This document shows, one piece after another, positions 49,322-60,485 of a DNA stretch of 64,000 nucleotides. Position 1 is the first letter of the stretch. The number at the start of each line of letters is the position of its first letter. The translations under genes were made by a program, and so were the position numbers. Where the stretch lies: positions 57,653,469 to 57,717,468 of the forward strand of contig OY759268.1 in assembly GCA_963662155.1 (NCBI GenBank). The letters run 5' to 3'. Origin of the DNA: Lamellibrachia columna. Lineage: Eukaryota; Annelida; Polychaeta; Sabellida; Siboglinidae. The notes beneath the pieces were generated by a model that had not been told where the DNA came from, searched no databases, and was given only the letters and a program-made list of their open reading frames with translations.

Positions 49322-51093
49322 TATATTTTTGATTAAACAATTCAATGAATGCCTCGTCGGTAAGCTATTACCATAACCATCTCGATCCCTGATAAATATG
49401 AGAAATATAGTTGCTAGGTGTTTTGATAGCACCAGTATGTTTTCTACCAGTCATACTCATCAAAATATGAATATATACAGTAATAGTATTCATTAAACAC
49501 GCATTATAAATAAAGGTATTGTTTGGATTTATGAGGCAGGAGTGAGTAAAACATCTTAAAGCGACATGGTCTGCTCGTTTTGTATCGTAAAATCAAGTTA
49601 TATAATATAAATTATACATTCTAACATAATACTGACCACCTAAATGAAGTAGAAGCAATTTTGAAACCAATACTTAGATGTTAAAAAAATTAGACGTCGC
49701 TGGAAGAGGCGGAACTTAGAAATGTCAGCGCTTGTCACTTATAAACGACTTATGTGGCAACTGATAATTCATCGAGACAGCAGATCACCCGACACGGAAC
49801 TGGGGGGTACAGCGAATAACGTTCAGTGGGGCTCTATATAATTAAGTTTTGATTGTTCTCTGCTAAAATACGTCGGAACTAATTCGTAAGTTATTTCGTC
49901 GACTAATGACAATCGAAAATAATAACCTGGAGATGAACAGCCGAAAACGTATATCATCAATTGACACGTCGTACGAAAGTTGGTTAAACATTAAAAACGA
50001 TAATAGGTACAATCGATAATTATTTCACTTCGTCTTTCTACCAATCTCAAAGCATTGTTTTGGGAATGCACATATCCAGTGCCACTTGATATTGCGATTC
50101 ACCGTGCACCAATACCATATTTTCCGGTCCGCAGCCGATGTGCTGGGTTTAGGTAGCCTACCTACTGTAATAATCTTACTACGAACTTTTTCATGTACAG
50201 GGCTAAAATGCATTAGTACTAACTTATCTATAATGCCATAACATTTGTATATCTGTCGTAATAGTTATTTTTGAAGATATTTGCATTATTTGGTTTTGCA
50301 TACATTAACGTGGTCGGAGTATTAAGCCCCGCCTCCTTTGTAGCCGGTAAACACCAGAGTTCGCGGGCTCACTGATTTCGACCGTTTCTGGCAAAATACC
50401 AACCAAAGTTTCGGCCTAATTATACGTGTTTTGGCGGGTTGTATACTTTGAACATATTTATTCTAGTATCAAGAATATTATATTAGTGAAACATAAATAA
50501 ACGAGGACCAGAACAACTCGTTTTAACGGTTAAAGTCATACCACAGGGAACTTATTCGGACTTAATGATCGACATATTTGTTTCAAGACCCTCAATATGT
50601 CTACTGTGTGCAAGCAAAACATAAAAAAAATATCCAAATATGTTTTGACACATCTGAAAACACCACATTCCAACGTTTCGCGAGATTCGACCACATGTAG
50701 TTTAGACACAATATTGCATTTGTGTAAATATCGGGTAGCGGGGCTGTGTTTTATGTCATTCAGTTTGTCATTGTTGGCATGATAATAATAATATTGGAAA
50801 TATTCACGCTGGGAGAAAACTCAGGCAAGGTACAGTTGTAGAAATAATGACTAACACTAGGAAATCATTTTATTCAACTATATCCTTCCTCAAATAATAC
50901 TCCATGCAGTATCGTGAAATTATTGGCCTTATTTAAGGAAAGCCTTAAATATTTAAATATTATACATATGTTGTTGAAGCTTTGTGTTATACGGTTGTTG
51001 TATCTACCGTTATAAAACACCAACTTGCATGCATTTTACATATAGTGACAAGAAATTAAGTTAGCACGTTGTATCATAATGAACTCTGTTTAC
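49322..51093. other. intron stretch without recognised features
   Basis: AT-rich sequence between the 65-bp array and the channel exon at 51,094. No further exon was recognised. Confidence 0.55.
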
Positions 51094-51253
51094 CTGAATG
51101 GACAGATGGCATATAGTAATCTCTGCAGCCACAAGTGTCGACAACGAAGTCAGTGGTGCATTCTTTGTAGCAGGCCGCTTGCGAGTAGCGATCGAAGTAG
51201 AGCAGCTTCCGGTGTTTCACGCATTCACCGTGTGGTGGCGGCAGGTTGGTCTC
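51094..51253 (-). CDS. DEG/ENaC channel, Cys-rich thumb/palm exon
   Basis: This exon encodes part of the extracellular domain. The acceptor (GTCGATATTGTAG) opens in phase 0 with ETNLPPPHGEC, followed by KLLYFDRYSQAACYKEC and VDTCGCRDYYMPS. The order Leu-Pro-Pro-Pro, ECV, Tyr-rich, ACYKEC, CGC, YMP is the family's disulfide-rich signature. The donor CATTCAG/GTAAAC leaves one base (phase 1), matching the two-base start of the 45,940 exon. The 160-bp length gives 53 codons plus one base. The usual Cys pair after YMP is missing or lies on an unseen exon. Confidence 0.9.
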
Positions 51254-51375
51254 CTACAATATCGACATTCAACAGACAACTATGAGCATCAACACAACCT
51301 CAATCTCGTAATGATTCTCGCCGTTTGATCGATGGTCTCTGACATTTTCCACTTTTCTATATATAATTAGTTCAG

Positions 51376-51622
51376 CATCATTTAAGCATTAAGCATTAAG
51401 CAACTCTGACACAAGTACAGAACAATGATTTAAGCATTAAGCATTAAGCAACTCTGACACAAGTACAGAACAATGATTTAAGCATTAAGCATTAAGCAAC
51501 CCTGACACAAGTACAGAACAATGATTTAAGCATTAAGCATTAAGCAACTCTGACACAAGTACAGAACAATGATTTAAGCATTAAGAATTAAGCAACTCTG
51601 ACACAAGTACAGAACAATGAGT
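51376..51622. repeat. 48-bp tandem repeat, 5 units, intronic
   Basis: TTTAAGCATTAAGCATTAAG recurs every 48 bp inside the 449-bp intron between two channel exons. It makes up over half of that intron. Confidence 0.95.
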
Positions 51623-51702
51623 ACGGTTAATTTTGCTATTTGTTGGCCAGATTCTAGTATTGTTGCTGCGCCACCATTGAAAACAAACAAGATGCTACTT
51701 AC

Positions 51703-51884
51703 TTTCGAAACGCTTACTGCAACAAATGTGTGCATTCCTGCTGGTACGTGATCTCCAAAGTCCTGCACCAGTGGTATGGCATCTTGATGGTGGAGAAGAA
51801 ACTTCAGTGCCACTGCGTTGTGTGGACCCTGCATGTATTCGTACTGTTCAATGTTCACGACCAGTTCCAGTCCATTCTTGACTC
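51703..51884 (-). CDS. DEG/ENaC channel, palm exon
   Basis: Extracellular palm-domain exon. After the acceptor GATGTTTTGTAG it reads GVKNGLELVVNIEQYEYM, then LLHHQDAIPLVQDFG and HVPAGMHTFVAVSVSK, and ends at a consensus donor AAA/GTAAGT. The pattern G-L-x-x-V-x-N-x-x-x-x-E/QY, H-x-x-x-x-P, D-x-G and PG/AG-x-x-T is diagnostic for the family. Phases (1 in, 0 out) fit both neighbouring exons exactly. Confidence 0.93.
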
Positions 51885-52156
51885 CTACAAAACATCGACA
51901 CTTTCTGGAGTGAAACTGTTGGCATCATACAAATGGATGTAGAAGAAAACAATTATAGTTTAGTTATTAAATATTTAATGTAATATTTTGAAACCAGCAG
52001 AGCATCAGGCTAATCTGTTGAAAAAGGAGCTGTAAGTTTCAAGTGTACAACATTTATCCATATATCTTTATACCTATTATTTGATTGTCGTCATCTGATA
52101 TGGTTTACAAGCCTAAAGGTGCTCATGTAATTGTTGCATAAGGCATAATTATTTAC

Positions 52157-52275
52157 CAGTTGCATTGATCGTGGAGTTGGTGTTGTTCCTGGCGTTGAAC
52201 GTGTAACACACTCCAGCATCAGTTACGGTCACCTGGAAATCTTCGTGACTGCATGGCGTTCCCTTCCACCGACAA
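52157..52275 (-). CDS. DEG/ENaC channel, CYTFN exon
   Basis: Palm/finger exon with the conserved CRWKGTPCSHEDF block followed by TVTDAGVCYTFN, and an Asn-rich segment with possible N-glycosylation sites (NNTNST). The donor AACTG/GTAAAT is in phase 1 and fits the 51,884 exon. The proposed acceptor CTGTCATGTTAG lies inside the last unit of a 60-bp array. The array repeats this acceptor and the first 11 codons 13 more times to 53,055, so the true exon start may be any of these copies. Reading through the array stays open in this frame. Confidence 0.88.
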
Positions 52276-53086
52276 CTAACATGACAGTGTACGTGTACAT
52301 GTACGTGACTGCATGGCGTTCCCTTCCACCGACAACTAACATGACAGTGTACGTGTACATGTACGTGACTGCATGGCGTTCCCTTCCACCGACAACTAAC
52401 ATGACAGTGTACGTGTACATGTACGTGACTGCATGGCGTTCCCTTCCACCGACAACTAACATGACAGTGTACGTGTACATGTACGTGACTGCATGGCGTT
52501 CCCTTCCACCGACAACTAACATGACAGTGTACGTGTACATGTACGTGACTGCATGGCGTTCCCTTCCACCGACAACTAACATGACAGTGTACGTGTACGT
52601 GTACGTGACTGCATGGCGTTCCCTTCCACCGACAACTAACATGACAGTGTACGTGTACGTGTACGTGACTGCATGGCGTTCCCTTCCACCGACAACTAAC
52701 ATGACAGTGTACGTGTACGTGTACGTGACTGCATGGCGTTCCCTTCCACCGACAACTAACATGACAGTGTACGTGTACGTGTACGTGACTGCATGGCGTT
52801 CCCTTCCACCGACAACTAACATGACAGTGTACGTGTACATGTACGTGACTGCATGGCGTTCCCTTCCACCGACAACTAACATGACAGTGTACGTGTACAT
52901 GTACGTGACTGCATGGCGTTCCCTTCCACCGACAACTAACATGACAGTGTACGTGTACATGTACGTGACTGCATGGCGTTCCCTTCCACCGACAACTAAC
53001 ATGACAGTGTACGTGTACATGTACGTGACTGCATGGCGTTCCCTTCCACCGACAACTAACATGACAGTGTACGTGAACATGTACGT
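52247..53086. repeat. 60-bp tandem repeat, 14 units, covering an exon border
   Basis: GACTGCATGGCGTTCCCTTC recurs every 60 bp. Four central units (about 52,561-52,800) carry GTACGTGTACGTG; the others carry GTACATGTACGTG. On the minus strand each unit contains a pyrimidine-poor but usable TGTTAG acceptor and the conserved CRWKGTPCS codons of the DEG/ENaC exon. Confidence 0.98.
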
Positions 53087-53725
53087 GGAGTTGAATACAC
53101 ATCGACGAAAAACATATATCGAACTATTATATAATCATATTCAACAATGTTTGATGGGTGATATTGATCACAATACCCAATTAGTATAAATATCATTAAA
53201 TCACAACCATTGCAATTACTGTCATCATCGATATCTTCAAAGTCATTATTGTAAGTAATATACTGCAATATTTATCTGCACGAGTCGGCAGGCTGTGAAG
53301 ACACTCACGACGCAATCATGTCTTCCTTGCGGTGGGCGTGCTGCAGGTAGACATCAAGCATCGATTGGTTGCCGACGCCCCACCTGTTTTTTCACGTGGT
53401 GGATATGTTTGTCCGAGTGTACATGTCGTACAACTAATGGAACGAGTCGCTTTTCGCCGCGGCCGATATTCTGCAACATTCGCCGTCAATGTCCAGTGTG
53501 TGTACCAAAGAAAGCAACTATTCTTGGCATATTGCACAAGTACACATACATAAGTTCTCACTGAAACATTAATGTTCCAGCTTGTGTGATTCTAGTCGAT
53601 GTAGATACAGCGCTTTCGTGACCTTTCTTCTTAATTAGTATACCCCATGTCCCTTGAAGCGTTCGAACGCTATAGCACATATTTTTTCTTTTAGTGTTAT
53701 GTAACTGACAACCCATCCTCGGTTT
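53087..53725. other. intron stretch, unassigned
   Basis: The finger-domain exons expected between 56.3 and 53.0 kb were looked for here and not recognised. Confidence 0.5.
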
Positions 53726-53935
53726 ACGGTCACCTCACTGGTACGGTCACCCCGCCATTACGGTCACCTCACTGGTACGGTCACCCCGCCATTACGGTCA
53801 TCTCACTGGTACGGTCACCCCGCCATTACGGTCATCTCACTGGTACGGTCACCCCGCCATTACGGTCACCTCACTGGTACGGTCACCCCGCCATTACGGT
53901 CACCTCACTGGTACGGTCACCCCGCCATTACGGTC
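53726..53935. repeat. 34-bp tandem repeat, ~6 units
   Basis: ACGGTCACCTCACTGGTACG recurs every 34 bp, with CACC/CATC variants. Each unit is itself a partial duplicate, because ACGGTCACC occurs twice per unit. The CGGTCA motif also recurs, dispersed, to about 54,060. Confidence 0.95.
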
Positions 53936-54475
53936 ACCCTGGTTCAGTCCCAAATGATTTCCCGTAGTAAAGAATAGGACGTTGGTCCGCTAATAAGGTC
54001 ACCTCGTTATTCAGGAATACGGTCAGTAACCAAGTGCGAAACTGGCCCGGTGTTACGGTCAGTCACGGCCGAGCAGCCACGATCTGCTTCCAGGCCGGGC
54101 GGCCGCCAAAGACAAAGGTGACGCCAGCAGTACGAAGCCAAGCACTTGTAAACTTCGGAACCGATGAAAGAAGCAAGACCCCAGTCATCTTAAGTAACAC
54201 TGTGAGCTTCAATTCTTAGCGGATGAGTAGATTTTGAATTCCAATTCTTAGCGTGCGAGTAGATTTCACAGAAAAATACGACGGCTGTGGCTTCGACGCT
54301 GAATTATTTATGTAATTATATATTTTAACAACTGTTTTATTATTATCGGTATATGCGAAAGGAAGCGAAGGCGAAAACACTTGTCAGGAACTAGCAGATT
54401 TTAAAAGCGAAAAAATCGATTTGATCAGAGATGGCTAGCCTATTGCAAATGCCGTTTACATTGGCTGAATGGTAC
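53936..54475. other. unassigned stretch
   Basis: AATTCTTAGCG(G/T)(A/G)(T/C)GAGTAGATTT occurs twice near 54,211 and 54,243. Otherwise nothing was recognised. Confidence 0.5.
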
Positions 54476-54605
54476 AATATCTCAGGAGGGCGGGTTATAA
54501 ATAGATGAACATTGTTGGACTCTCGATAAGCCAATGGCTTCCTTGTCCACTTGCCATCTGGGCCTTTTGATTGGATGGCAAATCTTGTTAAATCTCTTGT
54601 TAAAT
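54476..54605 (+). mobile_element. CR1-like LINE 3-prime end fragment
   Basis: CTCAGGAGGGCGGGTTATAA, then ATTGTTGGACTCTCGATA, then GGCTTCCTTGTCCACTTGCC, ending in two TTGTTAAAT motifs. This is the same tail as the LINE at 24.7 kb and the origin sequence of the 84-bp array at 6.85-7.44 kb. Here it is single-copy. Confidence 0.85.
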
Positions 54606-54946
54606 ATCGGTTAATCCAAAATGGGGATAATTTAGAAAAACGAGGAAATTCATCGAGGTGTGCGAGAGCAACGAACTGGCCAGTAGGAAGCTATCAACGC
54701 ATTCTTCCGTCAACGGCGACGCTGACCATGTAAGTGACAATACGAAGACGTACAATGCGTGTGACTTACGCAGTGTCTTCGATAAACAATACAAAAGCAA
54801 GATCCACATTCTTCTTAGGTAACACTTTTAACATAATTTTGAAATGAATGAGTAGATTTTACAGAACAACACAGTGGCAAGGTCTTTGACGCTAACAGTA
54901 AGGTGCCACGAAATTGGCGCTTGATTGTTTGTTTAACGCCCGAGGA
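54606..54946. other. unassigned stretch
   Basis: No feature was recognised. Confidence 0.5.
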
Positions 54947-55185
54947 GCTCGGCTGGAGTAGCAGGCCTAGTGGTTGGAAAAGGCAGCCGGGCTGTGAGAC
55001 GGGGCAATCTAAAGCCTTTTAACTGGTAGATGATCTTGTGCATTTTGCACCCCTGTATGTACTTAGCTCGGCTGGAGTAGCAGGCCTAGTGGTTGGAAAA
55101 GGCAGCCGGGCTGTGAGACGGGGCAATCTAAAGCCTTTTAACTGGTAGATGATCTTGTGCATTTTGCACCCCTGTATGTACTTAG
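54947..55185. repeat. 119-bp tandem duplication
   Basis: Two near-identical 119-bp copies start at 54,947 and 55,066 (GCTCGGCTGGAGTAGCAGGC). Confidence 0.97.
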
Positions 55186-55933
55186 CATACTTTAGGAACG
55201 CAAGTACATAACTCTACTCATCAATAATACATATACAACATTACACATGATATAGAGTGTATTTGCTAAATATGCATTGGTGTTAAAATGACGCATGTGT
55301 AAAACAACTTTCCCAATTCCCATGATGCTTCAGTGCCTATATTCACTATTAAAGCCACCTCGATATTAAGGTCACTTTTGCCCAATCCCGTGGGTGACCT
55401 TAATAGTAGGGTTCCACTATAATTCGTTCTTCTGCCATTATATCACATGCTTTGCTCTCAACAATTGTATTTTTTCATGTCTGACCATTTAATCTTTTCA
55501 CTTTTCTCTTCCATAATCTTATGATTTAGATGCTCTCTTTGGCAATCTCCCAACACCAACACATTTGTTCATAACGTGTCCTCTCCGGTGAAGTCTGGTG
55601 TTCCCAAGAAGTGTTACTTTCATATCCATGTATATTCATTCCAATATTTGGGTATTTTGTCCTACAAGCATTACATACCGAAGCAGATGTCTTCGACTTC
55701 GTAGATAGGATGACTTGAGTTGACGTGGGCATCACCATACTTTAGTTATTACAATCAATATTGAACTAACGGAACAAGTATAATTTGCCTATGCGTTTAT
55801 TGTCAAAGATGTATATAAAAACAATAATAATAATAAACTTCTATAGCTCCAACATCATCAGCAACCTGAGCTCAGAGGCGCAAAAAACCCACAATCATTA
55901 AGTGTATTCATGAACAGGGACGCACAAAAGCTG
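55186..55933. other. unassigned stretch
   Basis: A minus-strand open frame at 55,526-55,738 has a few Cys but no recognised family. Nothing else was found. Confidence 0.5.
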
Positions 55934-56285
55934 TTATCAGTATATAGCTAATGTTGTAAGTTATCAGTATATAGCTAATGTTGTAAGTTATCAGTATATA
56001 GCTAATGTTGTAAGTTATCAGTATATAGCTAATGTTGTAAGTTATCAGTATATAGCTAATGTTGTAAGTTATCAGTATATAGCTAATGTTGTAAGTTATC
56101 AGTATATAGCTAATGTTGTAAGTTATCAGTATATAGCTAATGTTGTAAGTTATCAGTATATAGCTAATGTTGTAAGTTATCAGTATATAGCTAATGTTGT
56201 AAGTTATCAGTATATAGCTAATGTTGTAAGTTATCAGTATATAGCTAATGTTGTAAGTTATCAGTATATAGCTAATGTTGTAAGT
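55934..56285. repeat. 27-bp tandem repeat, 13 units
   Basis: TTATCAGTATATAGCTAATG recurs every 27 bp with essentially no variation. The array starts about 30 bp intronward of the TM1 exon donor. Confidence 0.98.
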
Positions 56286-56314
56286 GAGAACGTGTAAACA
56301 TCGATACGCGATAC

Positions 56315-56555
56315 CTGAAGACGTTTTGGTTGCAAATGGTGACGGCGGGAAAGACGACAGGTCCTTGTTGTGACATCGATGTCTTTATTCTGACAGGCCA
56401 GCTTAAGTACTGTCTCACTAAATGTTGACAGTGGATGACGAATATCGAGGTGCTGATCAGTACGATTGTGAACCAGAGAATCCTACAACAGACGAACGTG
56501 TCCGATGGGGTTTCAACAACGCAGAACCATCGCTCCGATAGCGCTTCTCGTACCC
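56315..56555 (-). CDS. DEG/ENaC channel, TM1 exon
   Basis: N-terminal part of the channel. The minus strand reads RILWFTIVLISTSIFVIHC, the first membrane helix, then VRQYLSWPVRIKTSM and VVFPAVTICNQNVF. The FPAVTICN block just after TM1 is the strongest family signature. The exon ends at the donor GTCTTCAG/GTATCG. The 5-prime limit is uncertain: an in-frame TGA lies just upstream and no ATG or clean acceptor was found, so the start codon and the cytoplasmic His-Gly gating motif must lie on an exon not seen. The finger exons between here and 53 kb are also missing. Confidence 0.85.
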
Positions 56556-56689
56556 GTTCCAAACGAAGGAGTCAGGGCATTATGGGGTGGTGGCATCAGT
56601 TCGAAAAAAATCCCCCAAAAATATATTATTTGGAGAAAGTCCCTAACGCGCACCCCACTGCCCTGACGGACGACAACATGCCAGTGGCA

Positions 56690-56780
56690 CATCTAGGATC
56701 TCACAATGGGGGGGACTTAGTCACCCATTAGTTTACCATGCTACCATGTAGCGTCGAAACGGGAAAAATACGGAACAAAA
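56690..56780. repeat. diverged copy of the 121-bp array unit
   Basis: GACTTAGTCACCCATTAGTT and ACCATGCTACCATGTAG, then ATACGGAACA, match the units at 45,972-46,580. Confidence 0.8.
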
Positions 56781-57211
56781 ATGAAGCCAAGGTACGAGGG
56801 ACATGGTCCAATGGCCTCCCCCTAAATACGCCACTGTCCTGAGCATTAACAAATTAATAATATTAACTTTCATACTGTAAGAAAATATTAACTGTTATGC
56901 TGTAAAACAAAATGCTGCAATGCCGCCGCCCGACGATTGAAACTGGTATTGATGTATATTGACACTATTGTGGATACCACAACGGAAACATCCGAGGAAT
57001 TTATCACAGTTAGGGTCAATCGCCAGAGATATGCCTCCTTTCCAGGTACTGTGGACTCCGTTTAACAGAATCACGGGTAACAGAATCAGCCGTTTAGTAG
57101 AATCAAAATGGCTGGGACGGAATCATTACATATTCCCGCCGCGTCAAAATGCGCCGCTTAACAGAATCACGTCATCCGCTTATTAGAGTCAAATAAACAA
57201 AAACAATAAAT
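56781..57211. other. unassigned stretch
   Basis: No gene was recognised. CAGAATCACG-like motifs recur irregularly near 57,065-57,170. Confidence 0.5.
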
Positions 57212-57360
57212 TGTACCTGTTGCATCGTACATGTAGCGTCTAACCACGGAGGGCCCTAGCGGCTCTACCCGGAATGAAACCGTTTACACTAGAACGTTCG
57301 CTACCACTAATTTCGACTTTGTCACAACAAACCTAGACAAACACATAATGAAATATGGCG
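57212..57360 (+). repeat. 5-prime LTR of the gypsy element (partial alignment)
   Basis: It starts with TGTACC and matches the 3-prime LTR through GCGTCTAACC, GGAGGGCCCTAGCGGCTCTA and ACGTTCGCTACCACTAA to TAGACAAA. Identity is about 80 percent or more by eye, so the insertion is old. The right boundary was not determined. Confidence 0.8.
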
Positions 57361-57486
57361 GCAACGGTGAAGAAACGTGAATAAGTATTGACAGAACAGT
57401 GTATGCTAAACATTAAATAAGTATCACCGCAATAAGGCAGCTTGTCGGCTAAACGCCAGTGAGCGATGTCAGATCCGGACACACAA

Positions 57487-57670
57487 GCGAAGGTGAAGTA
57501 GCGCTAGTGCGCGCCAGCAGTAGCAGTAGCATCACAGCTGTGTCAACGGTCGTACAGAATGTTCCGTGTCCATCCAAGCGAAGGTGAAGTAGCGCTAGAG
57601 GGAGCCAGCAGTATCAGTAGCATCACAGCTGTGTCAACGGTCGTACAGAATGTTCCGTTTCCATCCAAGC
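57487..57670 (+). repeat. 92-bp tandem duplication in gypsy leader/gag
   Basis: GCGAAGGTGAAGTAGCGCTA starts at 57,487 and 57,579. Copies differ at a few sites (GTGCGC against GAGGGA). Confidence 0.93.
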
Positions 57671-58195
57671 TGATAATGGACGCAGGTCAACTCACCAACA
57701 ACTGGAAGCGCTTCAAAATGGCAAGGCCAAATTATGAAATACCTTTCTACATGAAGAATCGACCGGCAGAAGTGCGGGCTGCCACACTCAATTGCTGCCT
57801 ATCCTAGGGGAGTAGGCCATGGATGTACTACCTTACCTTATTTTACCTTACCTTACCTTAGGATGTTCTGGTCGTAGGATTCTTGTATTTTCTTCATCAT
57901 CTAACAACAACTCAAGAGTTCTGGTTCCAGTTATTAATGTGCTTCAAAGGTACATAAAATTGCCTGGTTGGACCAGCATTTTTCAGGCGTGTGTTTATGC
58001 ATTTTGTCTGTAGTACTGATTCAGTAGGGGATTGATTGCCGCTCGCATCCGGACCTGAACGGACTACTGCCTGGGAGAAGCAAATGAGACGTACGAACGA
58101 TACGTATTCTTTACAAGAGACCAACAAATCGGCGAGAAGTGTTACTCATGTTTGGCAGCGCTCCACAATATCGGTAATAAGAGTAACTTAAAAAC
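57670..58195 (+). pseudogene. gypsy gag, N-terminal remnant
   Basis: 57,674 onwards reads MDAGQLTNNWKRFKMA, a typical start of gypsy-type gag capsid. After a break and a (TTACC)n-rich insertion (about 57,830-57,862), gag resumes near 58,085 in another frame with NETYERYVFFTRDQ and EKCYSCLAALHN. The frame is shifted and an insert is present, so no functional capsid is encoded. Confidence 0.8.
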
Positions 58196-58201
58196 ATGGA
58201 A

Positions 58202-59056
58202 GACAGCCTCGTACGATATATGATTGTCCTGGGAGTTGTCAGCAAAGACAGCCTCGTACAATATATGATTGTCCTGGGAGTTGTCAGCAAAGACAGCCTC
58301 GTACGATATATGATTGTCCTGGGAGTTGTCAGCAAAGACAGCCTCGTACGATATATGATTGTCCTGGGAGTTGTCAGCATAGACAGCCTCGTACGATATA
58401 TGATTGTCCTGGGAGTTGTCAGCAAAGACAGCCTCGTACGATATATGATTGTCCTGGGAGTTGTCAGCAAAGACAGCCTCGTACGATATATGATTGTCCT
58501 GGGAGTTGTCAGCAAAGATAGCCTCGTACGATATATGATTGTCCTGGGAGTTGTCAGCAAAGACAGCCTCGTACGATATATGATTGTCCTGGGAGTTGTC
58601 AGCAAAGACAGCCTCGTACGATATATGATTGTCCTGGGAGTTGTCAGCAAAGACAGCCTCGTACGATATATGATTGTCCTGGGAGTTGTCAGCAAAGACA
58701 GCCTCGTACGATATATGATTGTCCTGGGAGTTGTCAGCAAAGACAGCCTCGTACGATATATGATTGTCCTGGGAGTTGTCAGCAAAGACAGCCTCGTACG
58801 ATATATGATTGTCCTGGGAGTTGTCAGCAAAGACAGCCTCGTACGATATATGATTGTCCTGGGAGTTGTCAGCAAAGACAGCCTCGTACGATATATGATT
58901 GTCCTGGGAGTTGTCAGCAAAGACAGCCTCGTACGATATATGATTGTCCTGGGAGTTGTCAGCAAAGACAGCCTCGTACGATATATGATTGTCCTGGGAG
59001 TTGTCAGCAAAGATAGCCTCGTACGATATATGATTGTCCTGGGAGTTGTCAGCAAA
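58202..59056 (+). repeat. 45-bp tandem repeat, 19 units, in-frame within gag
   Basis: GACAGCCTCGTACGATATAT recurs every 45 bp from 58,202. Variation is minimal (single-base changes at about 58,259, 58,379, 58,517 and 59,013). Each unit encodes DSLVRYMIVLGVVSK, which corresponds to one normal segment of the gag capsid. The last unit runs directly into the next gag block ATRNRLLAADKLT. Both strands stay open. Confidence 0.98.
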
Positions 59057-59410
59057 GCGACTAGAAATAGATTACTGGCTGCAGATAAGCTAACGAAGAA
59101 ATCGTGCGTACACATCTGCAGAGGTGGTGAGATAATGTGGTCACAAATAACCTCGCTATTACCCGCTAACATTCCACCAGATGACGTGCACAGTGTGAAA
59201 TCCAGAAGAGACCGAACTTAGCGTCTATATTTGCAACAAAAGAGCCGACGTCGACGAACGACGTACGTGGCAGTGGTATAATCATCGGCGTTAACGGCGG
59301 CGGAGACGATGAGAGAAAGAAAGAGAAGTGTCCAGCGTTGGGAGAACGGTGCTGAAAATGTGGTAGGAGGAATCATTTCGCTAAGATGTGCCAATCGAAA
59401 AACACGCGGA
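59057..59410 (+). pseudogene. gypsy gag, C-terminal and zinc-knuckle remnant
   Basis: KATRNRLLAADKLTKKSC continues the capsid. At 59,350-59,391 a CCHC zinc knuckle is recognisable (C, two residues, C, then GRRNHFAKMC). A TGA at 59,353-59,355 occupies the position right after the first Cys. The nucleic-acid-binding function is lost. Confidence 0.82.
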
Positions 59411-59539
59411 GGGTGCATAAAGTGAACCGTCAATCAGAGGGCTCGGACAATGAATCAGACACAACCGTCGATGACAGAAATCCACATTTTCTGACCATTT
59501 CACAAGAACATGGACGATCTGTCCACGCGGTCACCTCAA

Positions 59540-59640
59540 CAAGATACCTCATTTTACGTCGATTTCACCATCAAGCATAAAATCATTGTGTTCCAGATTG
59601 ATTTTGGTGCATCAGTGAATCTTTTATATGCGAAATTTAT
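59540..59640 (+). pseudogene. gypsy protease remnant
   Basis: FQIDFGASVNLLY at 59,594-59,632 corresponds to the retroviral-type aspartic protease active-site block (normally D-S/T-G-A). Here the second position is Phe, so the active site is altered. A stop follows at once. Confidence 0.7.
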
Positions 59641-59879
59641 CTGACGCCCCAATGACGCCAACGACGAACACGTTTACGATGTGGAACAATTCCACAGTGA
59701 CCCCGATTGGAGAGTGCACATTAATTCTGGGGAATCCAACGATATACCAAACTTACAATGTGCCGTTTGTTGTAGTGGAGCAGGAAGACTTCATACATAC
59801 CTTTCTTTGGAATTCGTGCTGCACAAGAAATGCAGATCATTACTATCGACAGAGAAAACGGTCAGTGCCCGTGGTAGCA

Positions 59880-60485
59880 AACCAACTGCCACAATACTAA
59901 TATGTGTTTGGCAGTGAACTCGGTTGTTTACCCGCAGAAGCATACGTCTCAGTTGACACAAATATGACGGCAACAATATCGCGGATTCGTAAACTATCTT
60001 TCGATATTCCAATCCCGACTCAGCAGCTCACAAAGAAAGATGTTCATTGGAACTGGTCGACTGCACAAGAAGAGGCCTTCCTCGAAATCAAACGGCTCGT
60101 TAGTGCTGCGATATTATGACGCGGACAAAAATTAACAATTATGTGTGATGCATCACAACCCGTTCATGGAGCTGCATTGCTTCAGGATGGGAGACATGTC
60201 GCTTTTTTAAGTCGAGCTCTATCCGAAACCGAAGCACGATACCCGCAAATAGAGAGAGGCCGAGAGGTTTCACCAATGTACTTTTGACCGTGGGATCATC
60301 GTACTGTCAGACCACGAACCACCAGAGAACATTATGAAGAAACCACGAGGAAGTGCACCAAAACGATTTCAAGACATGATGCTGCCATTCCAACGGTATG
60401 ATGTTGAAATGGTATATTTACAGGGGAAGCCAATGTTCCTGGCTGACACACTCTCCACATCACATATATCAGTGGTTAGACAAAC
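59880..60485 (+). pseudogene. gypsy pre-RT linker fused to RNase H remnant
   Basis: GSELGCLPAEAYVSVDTN and ISRIRKLSFDIP form the linker before RT. The sequence then jumps near 60,005 to WNWSTAQEEAFLEIKRLVS and, past a stop at 60,117, to LTIMCDASQPVHGAALLQDG and FLSRALSETEARYPQIERG of RNase H. The RT palm and fingers are deleted at this junction. Later pieces (VLSDHEPPE, LPFQRYDVEMVYLQGK) are in another frame. Confidence 0.82.

Noticed and set aside
56435..56731. Plus-strand open frame opposite the TM1 exon
   Set aside because: It is a shadow of the DEG/ENaC exon on the other strand.
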